64,000 nucleotides of DNA from DATKNA01 sp963755755 (GTDB lineage: Bacteria; Actinomycetota; Actinomycetes; Actinomycetales; Kineosporiaceae). Under the pieces are notes generated by a model. It searched no databases. It had not been told where the DNA came from and saw nothing but the letters and a program-made list of their open reading frames with translations. The translations under genes were made by a program, and so were the position numbers. Of the stretch, positions 1-9,118 are shown one piece after another. The stretch covers positions 124,001 to 188,000 of the forward strand of contig CAVWLJ010000018.1 in NCBI GenBank assembly GCA_963755755.1. The letters run 5' to 3'. Position 1 is the first letter of the stretch, and each line of letters starts with the position of its first letter.

Positions 1-246
1 GCGCCGCTGCTCGTCGTCCACGGCGACCAGGACCGGTACTTCCCGGTGGAGCACGCGCGGTGGCTCGTCGAGGGCGCGCGCGGCCCGGCCGAGCTCTGGC
101 TCGAGCCCGGCTTCGGTCACGCCGAGGCCGCCGTGACGCCGGACCTGGTGCGCCGCATCGCCGCCTGGGCGGAGGCGGCCACGCGGACGCCGGGCGCCGC
201 CGGGAACGCGGAGGTCACGATCAGGTCTGCGAGGATGCGCGAGTGA
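1..246 (+). CDS. Alpha/beta hydrolase, C-terminal fragment
   Basis: The frame is open from the first base, so the start lies outside the window. The visible 81 residues contain the end of an alpha/beta hydrolase fold: HGDQDRYFP, the usual place of the catalytic acid, and GFGHAE, the usual place of the catalytic histidine. The substrate cannot be told from this part. Its stop overlaps the GTG of the next gene by four bases, so the two are probably translated together. Confidence 0.75.
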   Translation, partial: APLLVVHGDQDRYFPVEHARWLVEGARGPAELWLEPGFGHAEAAVTPDLVRRIAAWAEAATRTPGAAGNAEVTIRSARMRE

Positions 247-980
247 ACGCCGCGCTCGGTGCCGCCGCCTCCGTCGCCCTGGCGGCGCTGGTCGCGCTGG
301 CGGCGTACTCCGGGTCGTTCGTGCTGGCCCTGGCCGTCGGGCTCGTCGTCCTCGCGACCGCGCTCGGCTGGTCGGCGCTGTTCGACCTGCCCTCGCCGCT
401 GGGCAGCGCCGTCCTCGTCGGGGTCGCCGGCGGCGCGGGCGTCGCCCTCGCCCTCGCCGTGCAGCACAAGGCCCGGCCGCTGGCCTGGTTCGCCGCGCTC
501 GTCGCCGCCTGCGTACTCGGGGCGTTCGTGCGGGAGATCCTCCGCAGGCCGCCGCGGGAGGCGCTCGTGGAGTCCCTGACCGGCACCCTGGCCGGCGAGG
601 TCGTCGTCGTGTTCGGTGCCGCCTGGGTGCTGGTGCCGGCCACCGGCGTCGGCGGCATCGGAGTGCTCCTGGGGGCGGTCGCCGTCGGCGTCGCCCGGCT
701 CGCGACCGCGCTGCCGCTCTCGGCGTCCGTGACCGGGTGGATCGGGCTCGGGGCCGGCACGGTCGGCGCCATGATCGCCGCCCAGATCGTGTCGCCGGTG
801 CACCTGGGCCCGGGCGCGCTCATCGGCGTCGCGGTGGCCGCCGTCGTCGTGGCCCTGGACCGCCTCTTCGCGCACGCCCAGCTCACGCGGGGCACCGCGG
901 CCCTGGTGGCGTCCTCGGCCGCACCGGTCGCCGCGGCCGGGGTCGTGGCCTACACGATCGCCCGGCTCTTCGCCGTCTGA
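243..980 (+). CDS. Multi-pass integral membrane protein, unknown function
   Basis: A 245-residue protein made almost wholly of Ala/Val/Leu/Gly-rich hydrophobic stretches, with perhaps seven or eight membrane segments. A short charged loop (REILRRPPREA, about residue 98) sits in the middle. The GTG start overlaps the upstream stop (GTGA). The frame upstream of this GTG stays open but is the shadow of the hydrolase gene. I do not recognise a family motif. It may be a threonine/serine-exporter-like or DUF membrane protein, but nothing seen proves this. Confidence 0.7.
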   Translation: MNAALGAAASVALAALVALAAYSGSFVLALAVGLVVLATALGWSALFDLPSPLGSAVLVGVAGGAGVALALAVQHKARPLAWFAALVAACVLGAFVREILRRPPREALVESLTGTLAGEVVVVFGAAWVLVPATGVGGIGVLLGAVAVGVARLATALPLSASVTGWIGLGAGTVGAMIAAQIVSPVHLGPGALIGVAVAAVVVALDRLFAHAQLTRGTAALVASSAAPVAAAGVVAYTIARLFAV

Positions 981-1018
981 GCACGGGTCTGTCGGTGCCC
1001 TGCGGCAGGCTGCGGAGC

Positions 1019-1518
1019 ATGACTCACGAGACTCCGAACCGTCGACCTTCCGACCCGCCTGATCCGGGCGGGGGGCAGGTGATGGCGCGCGAGGTCCAGG
1101 TCACCATCGACTGCGCCGACCCGGGCGCGCTGGCGGAGTTCTGGGCGGCGGCCCTCGGCTACGAGCTGCAGGGCCCGCCGGCCGGCTTCGCCTCCTGGGA
1201 GCAGGCCCTGGAGGCGCTGGGTGTGCCGCCCGAGCGCCGCAACGATGCCTCCGCGGTGGTCGACCCCGCCGGCGACGGGCCGCGGCTGTTCTTCCAGCGG
1301 GTGCCGGAGCGCAAGCAGGTGAAGAACCGGGTGCACCTCGACCTGCGGGCCGCGCCCGGGCTCCAGGGGGAGGCGCGGATGGCTGCGCTCGAGGCGGAGG
1401 CCGAACGGCTCGTCGGCCACGGGCGACCCGGCTCCAGCGTTACGAGCCCGCCCCTCCGCTCGAGGGAGGTCACATCGTGATGGCCGATCCGGAGGGCAAC
1501 GAGTTCTGCCTGGACTGA
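1019..1518 (+). CDS. VOC/glyoxalase-like domain protein (frameshifted)
   Basis: Reads as one glyoxalase/bleomycin-resistance superfamily domain. It opens with REVQVTIDCADP and GALAEFWAAALGYELQ, passes NRVHLDL in the middle, and ends in another frame with HIVMADPEGNEFCLD, the typical last metal-ligand and product strand. One shift lies at about 1420-1440. ATG 1082, just after a G-rich ribosome site, is an equally good start and gives the more usual N-terminus. Ligand or substrate is unknown. Confidence 0.75.
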
Positions 1519-1589
1519 TCGCCCGTGGCTGTCCAGCGCCCCGGCGGGCGTCTGAGCAGGGCAGGAAGGCCGGCAGTAGCGATCGGGGC

Positions 1590-1691
1590 GTGCTCGAAGC
1601 GGTCTACCTCACCCTCCTGTGCCTGTCGGCCCTGACCATCGCCTGGTTCGCGGTGTTCGTCGTCTACCGCCTCTTCAAGGGTCAGCGCTGA
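1590..1691 (+). CDS. 33-residue single-span membrane peptide
   Basis: A GTG-started frame encodes about 22 hydrophobic residues (VYLTLLCLSALTIAWFAVFV) followed by a basic tail (YRLFKGQR). That is the layout of a small membrane peptide with its tail in the cytoplasm. Its stop abuts the GTG of the nitrobindin-like gene with one base between, which argues for a translated gene in the same operon. No family is recognised; function unknown. Confidence 0.5.
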   Translation: MLEAVYLTLLCLSALTIAWFAVFVVYRLFKGQR

Positions 1692-1692
1692 G

Positions 1693-2218
1693 GTGCCGAT
1701 CCAGCTCGACGCCGACCTGCCGGCCCCGCTGATCCCGCTCGCCTGGCTCGTCGGCACGTGGGCCGGCGCGGGGGTCGTCGGCTACCCGACGATGGAGTCC
1801 GACCGGCGCTTCGGCCAGGAGGTGACGTTCAGCCACGACGGCCGGCCGTTCCTCTCCTACCGCTCGCAGACCTGGCTGCTGGACGACGAGGGCCGGCAGC
1901 TGGAGCCGCTCGCGTCCGAGACCGGCTACTGGCGCCCGGTGGCCGCGCCCGGAGGGCGCGCCGGGCATCGGCCTGGAGGTGCTGCTCGCGCACCCGATGG
2001 GCATCGTCGAGGTCTACCTCGGGACGGCCGACGGGCCGCGGATCACGCTGCAGACCGACGCCGTGGTCCGCACGACGACGGCCAAGGAGTACAGCGCCGC
2101 GACCCGGCTCTACGGGCTCGTCGAGGGCGATCTGCTCTGGGTGATGGACATGGCCGCCGTCGGCAGGCCGCTGACCTCGCACGCGTCGGCGCGCCTCAAG
2201 CGCGTGCCGCCGGCCTGA
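1693..2218 (+). CDS. FABP-like/nitrobindin family heme-binding protein (frameshifted)
   Basis: The N-terminal half has the family signature PLAWLVGTWAGAGVVGYPT. The C-terminal half, in another frame, has GIGLEVLLAHPMGIVEVYLG and ends LTSHASARLKRVPPA. The family is a ten-stranded beta barrel that binds heme b and reacts with NO or peroxynitrite. Length (about 170 residues) is normal once the single shift near 1955-1975 is bridged. The gene follows the small membrane peptide and precedes YgfZ, a common actinobacterial neighbourhood. Confidence 0.85.
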
Positions 2219-2261
2219 CGGGAAGCGTCTCGGTGACGCTCCCTCGCGCGCTGTACCGGCC

Positions 2262-3319
2262 ATGACCACCGCCCCCGGGCATCGCCGTCGCCTCCCCCCT
2301 GCTCACGACGCCCTCCGCCGTCGCCGCCGAGGGCCCGGACGCCGGGGTCGCCTGGCACTACGGCGACCCGTTGCGCGAGCAGCGGCGGCTCGCGGCCGGC
2401 GAGGCCGCGGTCGACCTGTCGAACCGCGGCGTCCTCACCGTGACCGGCCCGGACCGGCTGTCGTGGCTGCACTCGATGACCACCCAGGCGCTGACCGGCA
2501 CGCCGCGCCGGCGAAGCGCGGGAGACCCTCGTCCTCAGCCCGCACGGTCACGTCGAGCACGACCTGCACCTGGTGGACGACGGCGACGACGACCTGGATC
2601 ACCGTCGAGCCGGGCACCGCGGGCGCGCTGCGCGACTGGCTCGACCGCATGCGCTTCATGCTCCGGGTCGAGGTCGCCGACGTCACCGCCGACTGGGCCG
2701 TCGTCGGCGGCCGCTCCGCCCTGGCCGTCCGCGCTGCGGGCGGCCGATGCGCCGCCGATCTGGGTCGACCCGTGGCCGGCGCTGGGCCCGAGCACGGCGT
2801 CGTACGCGCCGTCGCCGAGGAGGACCACCCGGGCGGGAGCGGCAGCTTCGCCGAGGTGCTCGTGCCGCGGGCCCGGCTCGCGGAGGTGCTGGACGGACGT
2901 CCCGCTGGCCGGCACGCTGGGCCTCCGAGGCGCTGCGGGTCGCCGCCTGGCGCCCGCGGCTGGGCCTGGAGACCGACCACCGGACCATCCCGCACGAGGT
3001 CGACTGGCTGCGCACCGCCGTCCACCTGGAGAAGGGCTGCTACCGCGGGCAGGAGACGGTGGCCCGGGTGCACAACCTCGGGCCGCCCGCCGCGCCGGCT
3101 GGTCTTCCTGCACCTCGACGGCTCGGAGCACACGCTGCCGGCGCACGGCGACCCGGTGCTGCTCGGCGAGCGCCAGGTCGGGCTTCGTCACGACCGCCGC
3201 CCGGCACCACGAGCTCGGGCCCGATCGCCCTCGCCCTGGTGAAGCGCTCGACGCCGGTCGACGCCCCGCTGGTGGCCGGCGGCGTCGCCGCCGCGCAGGA
3301 GGTCGTCGTCGCGCCCTGA
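2262..3319 (+). CDS. ygfZ: Folate-binding protein YgfZ/GcvT-like (several frameshifts)
   Basis: The family is a tetrahydrofolate-binding GcvT paralogue that supports iron-sulfur cluster enzymes. Diagnostic here is the KGCYRGQETVARVHN segment near 3031-3078, which contains the YgfZ K-G-C-Y-x-G-Q-E motif. N-terminal (DLSNRGVLTVTGPDRLSWLH) and C-terminal (LVAGGVAAAQEVVVAP) parts also fit. The reading path changes frame about six times (for example near 2280, 2510, 2590, 2740, 2915 and 3095). All segments are collinear with one about 350-residue protein, so indel errors are the simplest explanation. Confidence 0.85.
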
Positions 3320-3371
3320 TCGACGGAAATCCTGCGGCGGCGAGTTCACCTGCCGGAGGATCTGCGGCAGG

Positions 3372-4215
3372 ATGGCGCGCATGGCCGGCACCCTGATCAC
3401 CGTCGCCCCGACCGGCGCCGAGCACCTCAAGGCGGACCTCCCGCAGCTGCCGACGACGCTCGAGGAGCTCGTCGCCGAGGCGAAGGCGTGCGAGGCCGCC
3501 GGCGCGTCGCTGATCCACGTCCACATCCGGGACGCCGACCACCGGCCGACGCTCGACCTCGGCCGGCTGCGCGAGACCGTCGCGGCGCTGCGCGAGCAGA
3601 CCGTCGCTCGTCGTCCAGCTCTCGACCGGCGGCAGCGTGCACGACCCGCTCGACGCCCGGCTCGCCGTCCTGGACGCCGCGCCCGACTCGTGCTCGCTGA
3701 CCTGCGGCACCGTGAACTTCGGCGACGACGTGTTCCTCAACCCCTGGCCGTTCATGGTGGAGCTGTACGAGAAGGCCCGGGACGCGCAGGTCGTGCCCGA
3801 GTTCGAGCTCTTCGACCTCGGCCACGTCGCGGCCCTGCACCGGCTGCTCGACACCTGCGGCCTGCCCTACGGCGGCCGGGTGCACTGCGACTTCGTCCTC
3901 GGGCGTGCCGGGCGGCATGCCGGGGACGCCGCAGGCCCTCGTGGCCGGCGTCCAGGCCCTGCCGCCGCGAGGTGACGTCCTGGTCGGCGACCGGCATCGG
4001 CCGCACCCACCTGCCGGTGCTCGCGGCGGCCCTGTCGCTCGGCGGCCACCTGCGGGTGGGCATGGAGGACAACGTCGTCTACGCCCGCGGGCGCCAGGTC
4101 CGGTCCAACGCCGAGCTCGTCGAGCGCGCCGCCCGGATCGCCACGGAGCTCCAGCGCCCGCCGCTGTCGACGTCCGCAGACCCGCGACCTGCTCGGCCTG
4201 CCTCCACGCCCTTGA
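3372..4215 (+). CDS. BKACE-family beta-keto acid cleavage enzyme (DUF849; frameshifted)
   Basis: The N-terminus LITVAPTGAEHLKAD and the strand GASLIHVHIRDAD are BKACE landmarks; the HVH histidines bind the catalytic zinc. Later segments in other frames, STGGSVHDPLDAR, LTCGTVNFGDDVFLNPWPF, VPEFELFDLGHV and GGHLRVGMEDNVVYARG, follow in the correct order. The family condenses a beta-keto acid with acetyl-CoA to give acetoacetate and a CoA ester; the substrate here is unknown. Four shifts (near 3600, 3900, 3970, 4175) break about 280 residues. The end is taken at the stop after TRDLLGLPPRP. ATG 3381 is an alternative start. Confidence 0.85.
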
Positions 4216-4264
4216 CCCTCCCCGCGCTGCGTGGACCGTCCGGTGGGGTGACGCAGTTCACGGT

Positions 4265-4296
4265 GCTTGCAGTTGCAAGCGCTAGCTGTAGCTAGC
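4265..4296. promoter_or_regulatory. Two adjacent 16-bp palindromes, probable operator of the XRE-hbhA operon
   Basis: 4265-4280 reads GCTTGCA-GT-TGCAAGC and 4281-4296 reads GCTAGCT-GT-AGCTAGC. Both are perfect 7-bp arms around the same GT spacer, touching each other and ending four bases before the regulator ATG. TTGCAG/TTGCAA and TAGCTA/TAGCAT inside them could serve as -35 and -10 elements. Binding by the XRE protein encoded next is inference. Confidence 0.6.
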
Positions 4297-4299
4297 ATT

Positions 4300-4797
4300 A
4301 TGGGAGCCGTGGCAAGCATCTCCGGCCGGGTCGGCGACCTCGGGGCGTACCTGCGCGAGCAGCGCGAGAGCGCCAAGCTCTCCGTGCGCCAGCTCGCGAC
4401 GCTCGCCGGCGTGAGCAACCCCTACCTCAGCCAGGTCGAGCGCGGCCTGCGCCGGCCCTCCGCGGAGGTGCTCCAGCAGATCGCCAAGGGGCTGCAGATC
4501 TCGGCCGAGGCCCTCTACGTCCGCGCAGGGATCCTCACCGAGGAGGCGCGCGGCACGCTGGAGGCGGCCATCGACGCCGACGAGGGCCTGACCCCGCGGC
4601 AGAAGAAGGTGCTGCGCGAGCTCTGCGCGCACTTCAGGTCGGAGAACGCCCGCGCCGAGCTCGCCGCCGAGGAGGCGGCCGAACGGGCTGCCGCCCTGGC
4701 CGACACACCCGCCGATCTGCCCGTCGACGTGCTCGAGGACGTACTCGACACCGAGCCGGCCACCACGACGTCCGACACCGCGCACGACGCACGGTGA
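4300..4797 (+). CDS. XRE-family transcriptional regulator (Rv0474-like)
   Basis: An N-terminal helix-turn-helix (about residues 15-70: LREQRESAKLSVRQLATLAG then VSNPYLSQVERGLRRPS) is followed by an acidic Glu/Ala-rich tail. The same order, XRE regulator then hbhA then DUF2516, is found at Mycobacterium tuberculosis Rv0474-Rv0476, which supports orthology. The gene lies 17 bases upstream of hbhA and very probably shares its transcript. GTG 4309 is an alternative start. Autoregulation through the palindromes just upstream is likely. Confidence 0.85.
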   Translation: MGAVASISGRVGDLGAYLREQRESAKLSVRQLATLAGVSNPYLSQVERGLRRPSAEVLQQIAKGLQISAEALYVRAGILTEEARGTLEAAIDADEGLTPRQKKVLRELCAHFRSENARAELAAEEAAERAAALADTPADLPVDVLEDVLDTEPATTTSDTAHDAR

Positions 4798-4814
4798 ACC
4801 GAGGAGGAACAGGC

Positions 4815-5601
4815 ATGTCCCGCATCACCGAGATCCGCAAGAACGTCACCGAGTCCACGCCCGTGCTCGCCGCCGTCGGCGCCACCGACGTCGTCGTCGA
4901 GCGGGTCCGCGCCGCCGCCGCCGACGCCCAGAAGGTGCAGGCCGGCATCGAGGACGCGCTGACCACCTACCAGGTGGAGCTCCGCAAGGGCCTGCAGGCC
5001 GCGCAGGTCGAGCTCGGCAAGACGATCCAGGCCTACCAGGTCGGCCTCGAGCCGGCGCGGATCCAGGCCAAGGTCACCGAGGCCGTCCAGCAGCTGCCGA
5101 CGCAGGTGCAGCAGGTCCCGGCGCTGGCCGTCTCCCGCGCCCTCGAGGTCGCCGGCCAGGTCGAGACCGGCTACGCCGGCCTCGCCGAGCGCGGCAAGCA
5201 GCTGGTCGAGCGGGTCCGGCAGCAGAAGCCGACCCAGGACCTCATCGCCCAGAGCCGCTTCACCGGCAACCTCGCCAAGGCCGCCGTCACGACCGCCCGC
5301 AAGGCCGTCGACGACACCACCACGGCCGCGCGCAACGCCGTCGTCATCGGCCGCCGCGAGGCCGGCCAGACGCGTCGCGGACGTCGAGGAGCAGGTCGAG
5401 CAGAGCGTCGCGGAGACCGAGAAGGTCGTCCAGAAGCGGACGGCCGGCACCCGCGCCGCCACCAAGCGGACGGCGACCACCGCCCGCACCCGCGCGAACG
5501 CGACCAAGACCGCCGCCAAGGCGACGGCGACCAGCGCCCGCCGGACCGCCGCCAAGGCCGCCGAGGCCGCCGAGGCCGCCGCCGAGAAGATCGGCGACTG
5601 A
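4815..5601 (+). CDS. hbhA: Heparin-binding hemagglutinin-like protein HbhA (frameshifted)
   Basis: The N-terminal two thirds form a long coiled coil rich in Ala, Gln, Glu and Val (residues about 20-140). The C-terminus, after one shift at about 5370, is the Lys/Ala/Thr-rich basic tail (KRTAGTRAATKRTATTARTR, then repeated AAKA blocks) typical of HbhA. In mycobacteria this tail binds sulfated glycans and is lysine-methylated, and the protein is surface-exposed; the role outside pathogens is less clear. ATG 4815 is preceded by GAGGAGG at 4801. A strong hairpin follows the stop. Confidence 0.85.
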
Positions 5602-5622
5602 CCGCACGACAGCGCAGCACGC

Positions 5623-5660
5623 ACGACGGCCCGCACCCGAACTCGGGTGCGGGCCGTCGT
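5623..5660 (+). terminator. Strong hairpin after hbhA
   Basis: Perfect 18-bp inverted repeat (5623-5640 with 5643-5660) around a two-base centre, 22 bases after the hbhA stop. There is no U-tract, as usual in high-GC actinobacteria. Confidence 0.7.
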
Positions 5661-5713
5661 CGTCCCCGCGCCGTACTCACGGATCACCGCCGCGGACTGC
5701 GTACCCTGGACGC

Positions 5714-6070
5714 ATGTTCGCCGAAGGCGTCTACTCGATCCAGAACCTCGTCCTGCTCGTCCTGACCGTTGTCGCGTTCGGGGTCGAGGTCTGGGCGCTC
5801 ATCGACGCGCTCACCCAGAAGTCCGGAGCCTTCGTCGCGGCCGGCAAGCTCACGAAGCCCATCTGGATCATCATCCTGGCCGTCGCCACGGCGCTGGGGT
5901 TCCTCGCGCTTCCGCTCGGCGACGGCGGGGTCATGCAACCGCTCGGGCTCCTCAGCATCGTCGCGGTCGTCGCGGCCGCCGTGTACCTCACCGACGTCCG
6001 GCCCGCCGTCCGGCAGTTGCGCGGCCGGGGCGGCGGCGGCGGCCGCAGCGGTCCGTACGGGCCGTGGTGA
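5714..6070 (+). CDS. DUF2516 family membrane protein
   Basis: 118 residues with three predicted membrane segments (about 10-32, 45-65 and 75-95) and a Gly/Arg-rich tail. It matches the Rv0476 position downstream of hbhA. The frame is intact. Function is unknown; a small inner-membrane protein is all that can be said. Confidence 0.8.
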   Translation: MFAEGVYSIQNLVLLVLTVVAFGVEVWALIDALTQKSGAFVAAGKLTKPIWIIILAVATALGFLALPLGDGGVMQPLGLLSIVAVVAAAVYLTDVRPAVRQLRGRGGGGGRSGPYGPW

Positions 6071-6133
6071 GCCGACTGAGCGGAGTGTGACGAGATGACT
6101 ACACATCGGCACCGGACGGAGTAGTCTGCCGCC

Positions 6134-6694
6134 GTGACGGAGTTCCTTGCCGGTGGACGACGCCGGATCGACCGCGTTCTCGCGCCCGCGTTCATCGAGG
6201 GCATCGAGGGCCTCGACCTCGAGGAGCTGCGGGTGCGGCGGGCCGACGCCGACCAGGAGGAGGTCGACCTCTCCTACGCGCGGCGCCTCCTGCAGGGGCG
6301 GCTCGACATCCTCCGCGCCGAGCAGGCCTCGCGCCGCGGCGAGGGGCCGTTCAGCCAGCAGCCGCGCACGGACGTCGAGATCGTCGCCGCGCTCTCCCGC
6401 ATCCTCGCCGACGAGCAGCGCCAGACGCGCGGCCTCGGGCGGCACGTCGCCGGCGCGACGCCGAGCCGGGTCGGCGAGCACCGCCGCGAGGCCGAGCGCG
6501 CCGTCTCCGACGTCGGCGGCTCCGACCTCGTCGCCCTCTCCGACGTGCAGCTCGCGGAGGCGATCGCCAAGCTCGCGGACATCGAGGCGCGGGTCAGCCG
6601 CTCGCGCCGCCAGGTGCAGTCCGTCGTCGACCTGCTGACCGAGGAGATCGCCCGGCGGTACCAGGCCGGCGAGGTCGGTGCCGGCGCTCGCTGA
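6134..6694 (+). CDS. rsiG: RsiG-like c-di-GMP-dependent anti-sigma factor
   Basis: 186 residues, mostly helical. Two copies of the RsiG signature E(X)3S(X)2R(X)3Q(X)3D are complete: E43-S47-R50-Q54-D58 in the first long helix and E151-S155-R158-Q162-D166 in the second. In Streptomyces RsiG the two helices form an antiparallel coiled coil that holds a c-di-GMP dimer and then sequesters the sporulation sigma factor WhiG. The N-terminal RIDRVLAPAFIEGIEGLDLE segment also fits. No sigma gene is adjacent. The GTG start is preceded by a possible TAGTCT -10 element. Both motifs being intact suggests a working c-di-GMP sensor. Confidence 0.88.
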   Translation: MTEFLAGGRRRIDRVLAPAFIEGIEGLDLEELRVRRADADQEEVDLSYARRLLQGRLDILRAEQASRRGEGPFSQQPRTDVEIVAALSRILADEQRQTRGLGRHVAGATPSRVGEHRREAERAVSDVGGSDLVALSDVQLAEAIAKLADIEARVSRSRRQVQSVVDLLTEEIARRYQAGEVGAGAR

Positions 6695-6728
6695 GCCCGC
6701 GGGCGGCGGCGTCCTAAGCTGCGCCCTC

Positions 6729-7679
6729 ATGAGCCACGCCGTGCTCGTCCGCGTCGTCCGGTCCGGCTTCGTCGAGAGCGTGCACCACGGGACCGCCGTC
6801 GCCGTCGATCCGGACGGCGACGTCATCGTCGGCCGCGGGCGCCTGGCAGTCCCCGGTGTTCCCGCGCTCGTCGAACAAGCCGCTGCAGGTCGTCGCGATG
6901 CTGCGCGCCGGGCTGGAGCTCGACGGCCAGCTCCTCGCGCTCGCCTGCGCCAGTCACTCCGGCGAGCGCTACCACCTCGACGGCGTCCGGCGGATGCTCG
7001 CGCTCGGCGGGCTCGACGAGACCGACCTGCGGCAACGTCCCCGGCTATCCGCTGGACGCCGACGAGCAGGTGAGCTGGCGCGCGGCCGGGCGGCCGCCGA
7101 CCTCGCTCGCGCAGAACTGCTCGGGCAAGCACGCCGCGATGCTCCTCACCTGCGTCGTCAACGGCTGGCCGCTGGAGGACTACCTGGCTGCGGCGCACCC
7201 GCTCCAGCGCGCCGTCGCCGAGACCATCGCCGACCTCGCCGGCGAGCCGGTGGCGGCCGTCGGCGTCGACGGCTGCGGAGCTCCGGTGCACGCCGTGTCG
7301 CCGCTCGGCCTCGCCGTCGCGTTCGGGCGCATCGGCGCCGCCGATCCGGGCAGTCCGGAGGGCCGGGTGGCCGCCGCCGTCCGGACGCACCCGGAGTGGG
7401 TGGGCGGCACCGGCCGGGACGTGACCCGGCTGATCCGCGGCGTCCCCGGTCTGGTCGCGAAGGACGGCGCGGAGGGGGTGTACGCCGCGGCCCTGCCGGA
7501 CGGCCGGACCGCCGCAGTGAAGATCGCCGACGGCTCCGACCGGGCCCGGACCGCCGTCCTCGCGGCACTCCTGCACCGGCTCGGCGTCGAGGCCGACGAT
7601 CCTCGACGAGCTGGTGGACGTGCCGGTCCTCGGGCACGGGGAGCCCGTCGGCCGGCTCGAGGTCGTCGGGCTGACCTGA
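6729..7679 (+). CDS. L-asparaginase II family protein (frameshifted)
   Basis: Family landmarks in order: LVRVVRSGFVESVHHGTAVA at the N-terminus, FPRSSNKPLQ, SHSGERYHLDGVRRML, SLAQNCSGKHAAMLLTCV, GVDGCGAPVHAVSP and VGGTGRDVTRLI. These are hallmarks of the bacterial asparaginase II fold (pfam06089 type), which hydrolyses asparagine to aspartate and ammonia. Three shifts (near 6855, 7035 and 7600) split about 315 residues. dtd starts only a few bases after the stop, so the two may be co-transcribed. Confidence 0.85.
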
Positions 7680-7682
7680 GCC

Positions 7683-8109
7683 GTGCGTGTCGTCGTCCAG
7701 CGGGTCACCCGCGCGTCCGTGGCGGTCGACGGCGCCGTCGTCGGGGCGATCGACCGCCCCGGGCTCGCTCGTCCTCGTCGGCGTGACGCACGACGACACG
7801 CCCGACGTCGCGGCCGCTCTGGCCCGCAAGGTGGCGGACCTGCGGATCCTGCGCGGCGAGCGCAGCGCCCTCGACGAGTCGGCGCCCGTGCTCGTCGTCA
7901 GCCAGTTCACGCTCTACGCCGACACCCGCAAGGGTCGCCGGCCGTCGTGGAGCGCCGCGGCCCCGGGCCCGGTCGCGCAGCCGCTCGTCGACGCCTTCGC
8001 CGCCGCGCTGCGGGACGCCGGGCTGGAGGTGGCGACGGGCCGCTTCGGCGCGGACATGGCCGTCGAGCTGGTGAACGACGGCCCCGTCACGCTGATCCTC
8101 GAGGCGTGA
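7683..8109 (+). CDS. dtd: D-aminoacyl-tRNA deacylase (one frameshift)
   Basis: DTD hydrolyses D-aminoacyl and glycyl-tRNA(Ala) to protect translation. Both catalytic signatures are present: SQFTLYADTRKGRRPSW and, near the end, NDGPVTLILEA (the Gly-cisPro loop). The N-terminus VRVVVQRVTRASVAV is canonical and fixes the GTG start. One shift near 7768 separates DRPG from SLVLVGVTHDD; bridged, the length of about 142 residues is normal. Confidence 0.92.
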
Positions 8110-8147
8110 CGAGGACGCCGGCGCGACGGACCGAGCGCAGATCCGGC

Positions 8148-8922
8148 TCACCGGGGGCGCACGGCGTCCCAGCCGACGGTGACCTCGCCCAGGCGCCACC
8201 GCGAGGGGCGGTCGAGCACCGGCCACCCGGCGTCCCGCACCGTCTCCACCGTCGCGATCCACCGCTGCCGGACGCCGAAGGTGCCCCGCGGCGCCTGCCG
8301 GGCCCAGGCGTCGTCGAGCGCCGCCAGGAAGGCGTGCACGCGCTCGCCCGGGCACGTTCCGGTGGATCAGCGCCTTGGGCAGCCGCTCCGCGACGTCCGA
8401 CGGGCGCTCGAGGCCCGCCAGCCGCACCGACAGGGTCAGCGACACCGGGCCCGTCGGCGTCCAGCGCGACCCACGCCGCCCGGCGACCCAACTCGTCGCA
8501 GGTGCCGTCGACGAGCAGCCCGTCCGGCGCGAGCCGCGCCGAGCATCGCGCCCAGGCCGGCGCCACCTCGCGCCTCGCCGTACTGCCGCAGCACGTTGAA
8601 CGCCCGGACCAGCGACCGGACGGCGTCCACCGGGCACGCGGCAGCTCGAAGCCGCCGCGGACGAAGCCCAGCCCCGGGCCCGCCAGCGGCTCGGCGGCCG
8701 CCACCCGCGCCGGGTCGATCTCGATGCCGACGACCTCGACGTCCGCGCCGCACGGCGCGCAGCCGGTCCCGCAGCTCCAGGGCCGTCACCCCGCTCGCGC
8801 CGTAGCCGAGGTCGACGACGAGCGGATCGGCGGCCCGCCGCAGCCGCCGACGCCTGCGGTCCGGCGAGCCAGCGGTCGACCCGGCGCAGCCGGTTCGGGT
8901 TCGTCGTGCCCCGGGTCACCAC
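8148..8922 (-). CDS. Class I SAM-dependent methyltransferase-like protein (frameshifted)
   Basis: Minus-strand reading path: GTTNPNRLRRVDRWLA, then a motif-I-like VVDLGYGASGVTALELRDRL region, an acidic loop EVVGIEIDPARVAAAEPLAG, VRAFNVLRQYGEA, and a tail FGVRQRWIATVETVRDAG. This is the arrangement of a Rossmann methyltransferase. At least four shifts occur, so the exact sequence and the start near 8922 are uncertain. It is divergent from mshA. The substrate is unknown. Confidence 0.6.
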
Positions 8923-9118
8923 GCCGAGGGGCGGCGCTGCGGCGGGTCACCGGCCCGAGCGTAGGGCTCGGCTGGCGGGGGTGCTCCGGGCGCGGTTAGC
9001 GTCGTCCGTCGGGGACGGAGCACGACGGGGTGGAGGAGCACAGGGACTACCGGCGGGCACGCCGGGGTTGACGCACGGCGGTGCGGGACGGACCCGCCCC
9101 CGACGGAGAGGACGACGC

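Noticed and set aside
5684..7708. A 674-residue minus-strand open frame
   Set aside because: It is the antisense of DUF2516, rsiG and the asparaginase, all of which have clear family motifs on the plus strand.
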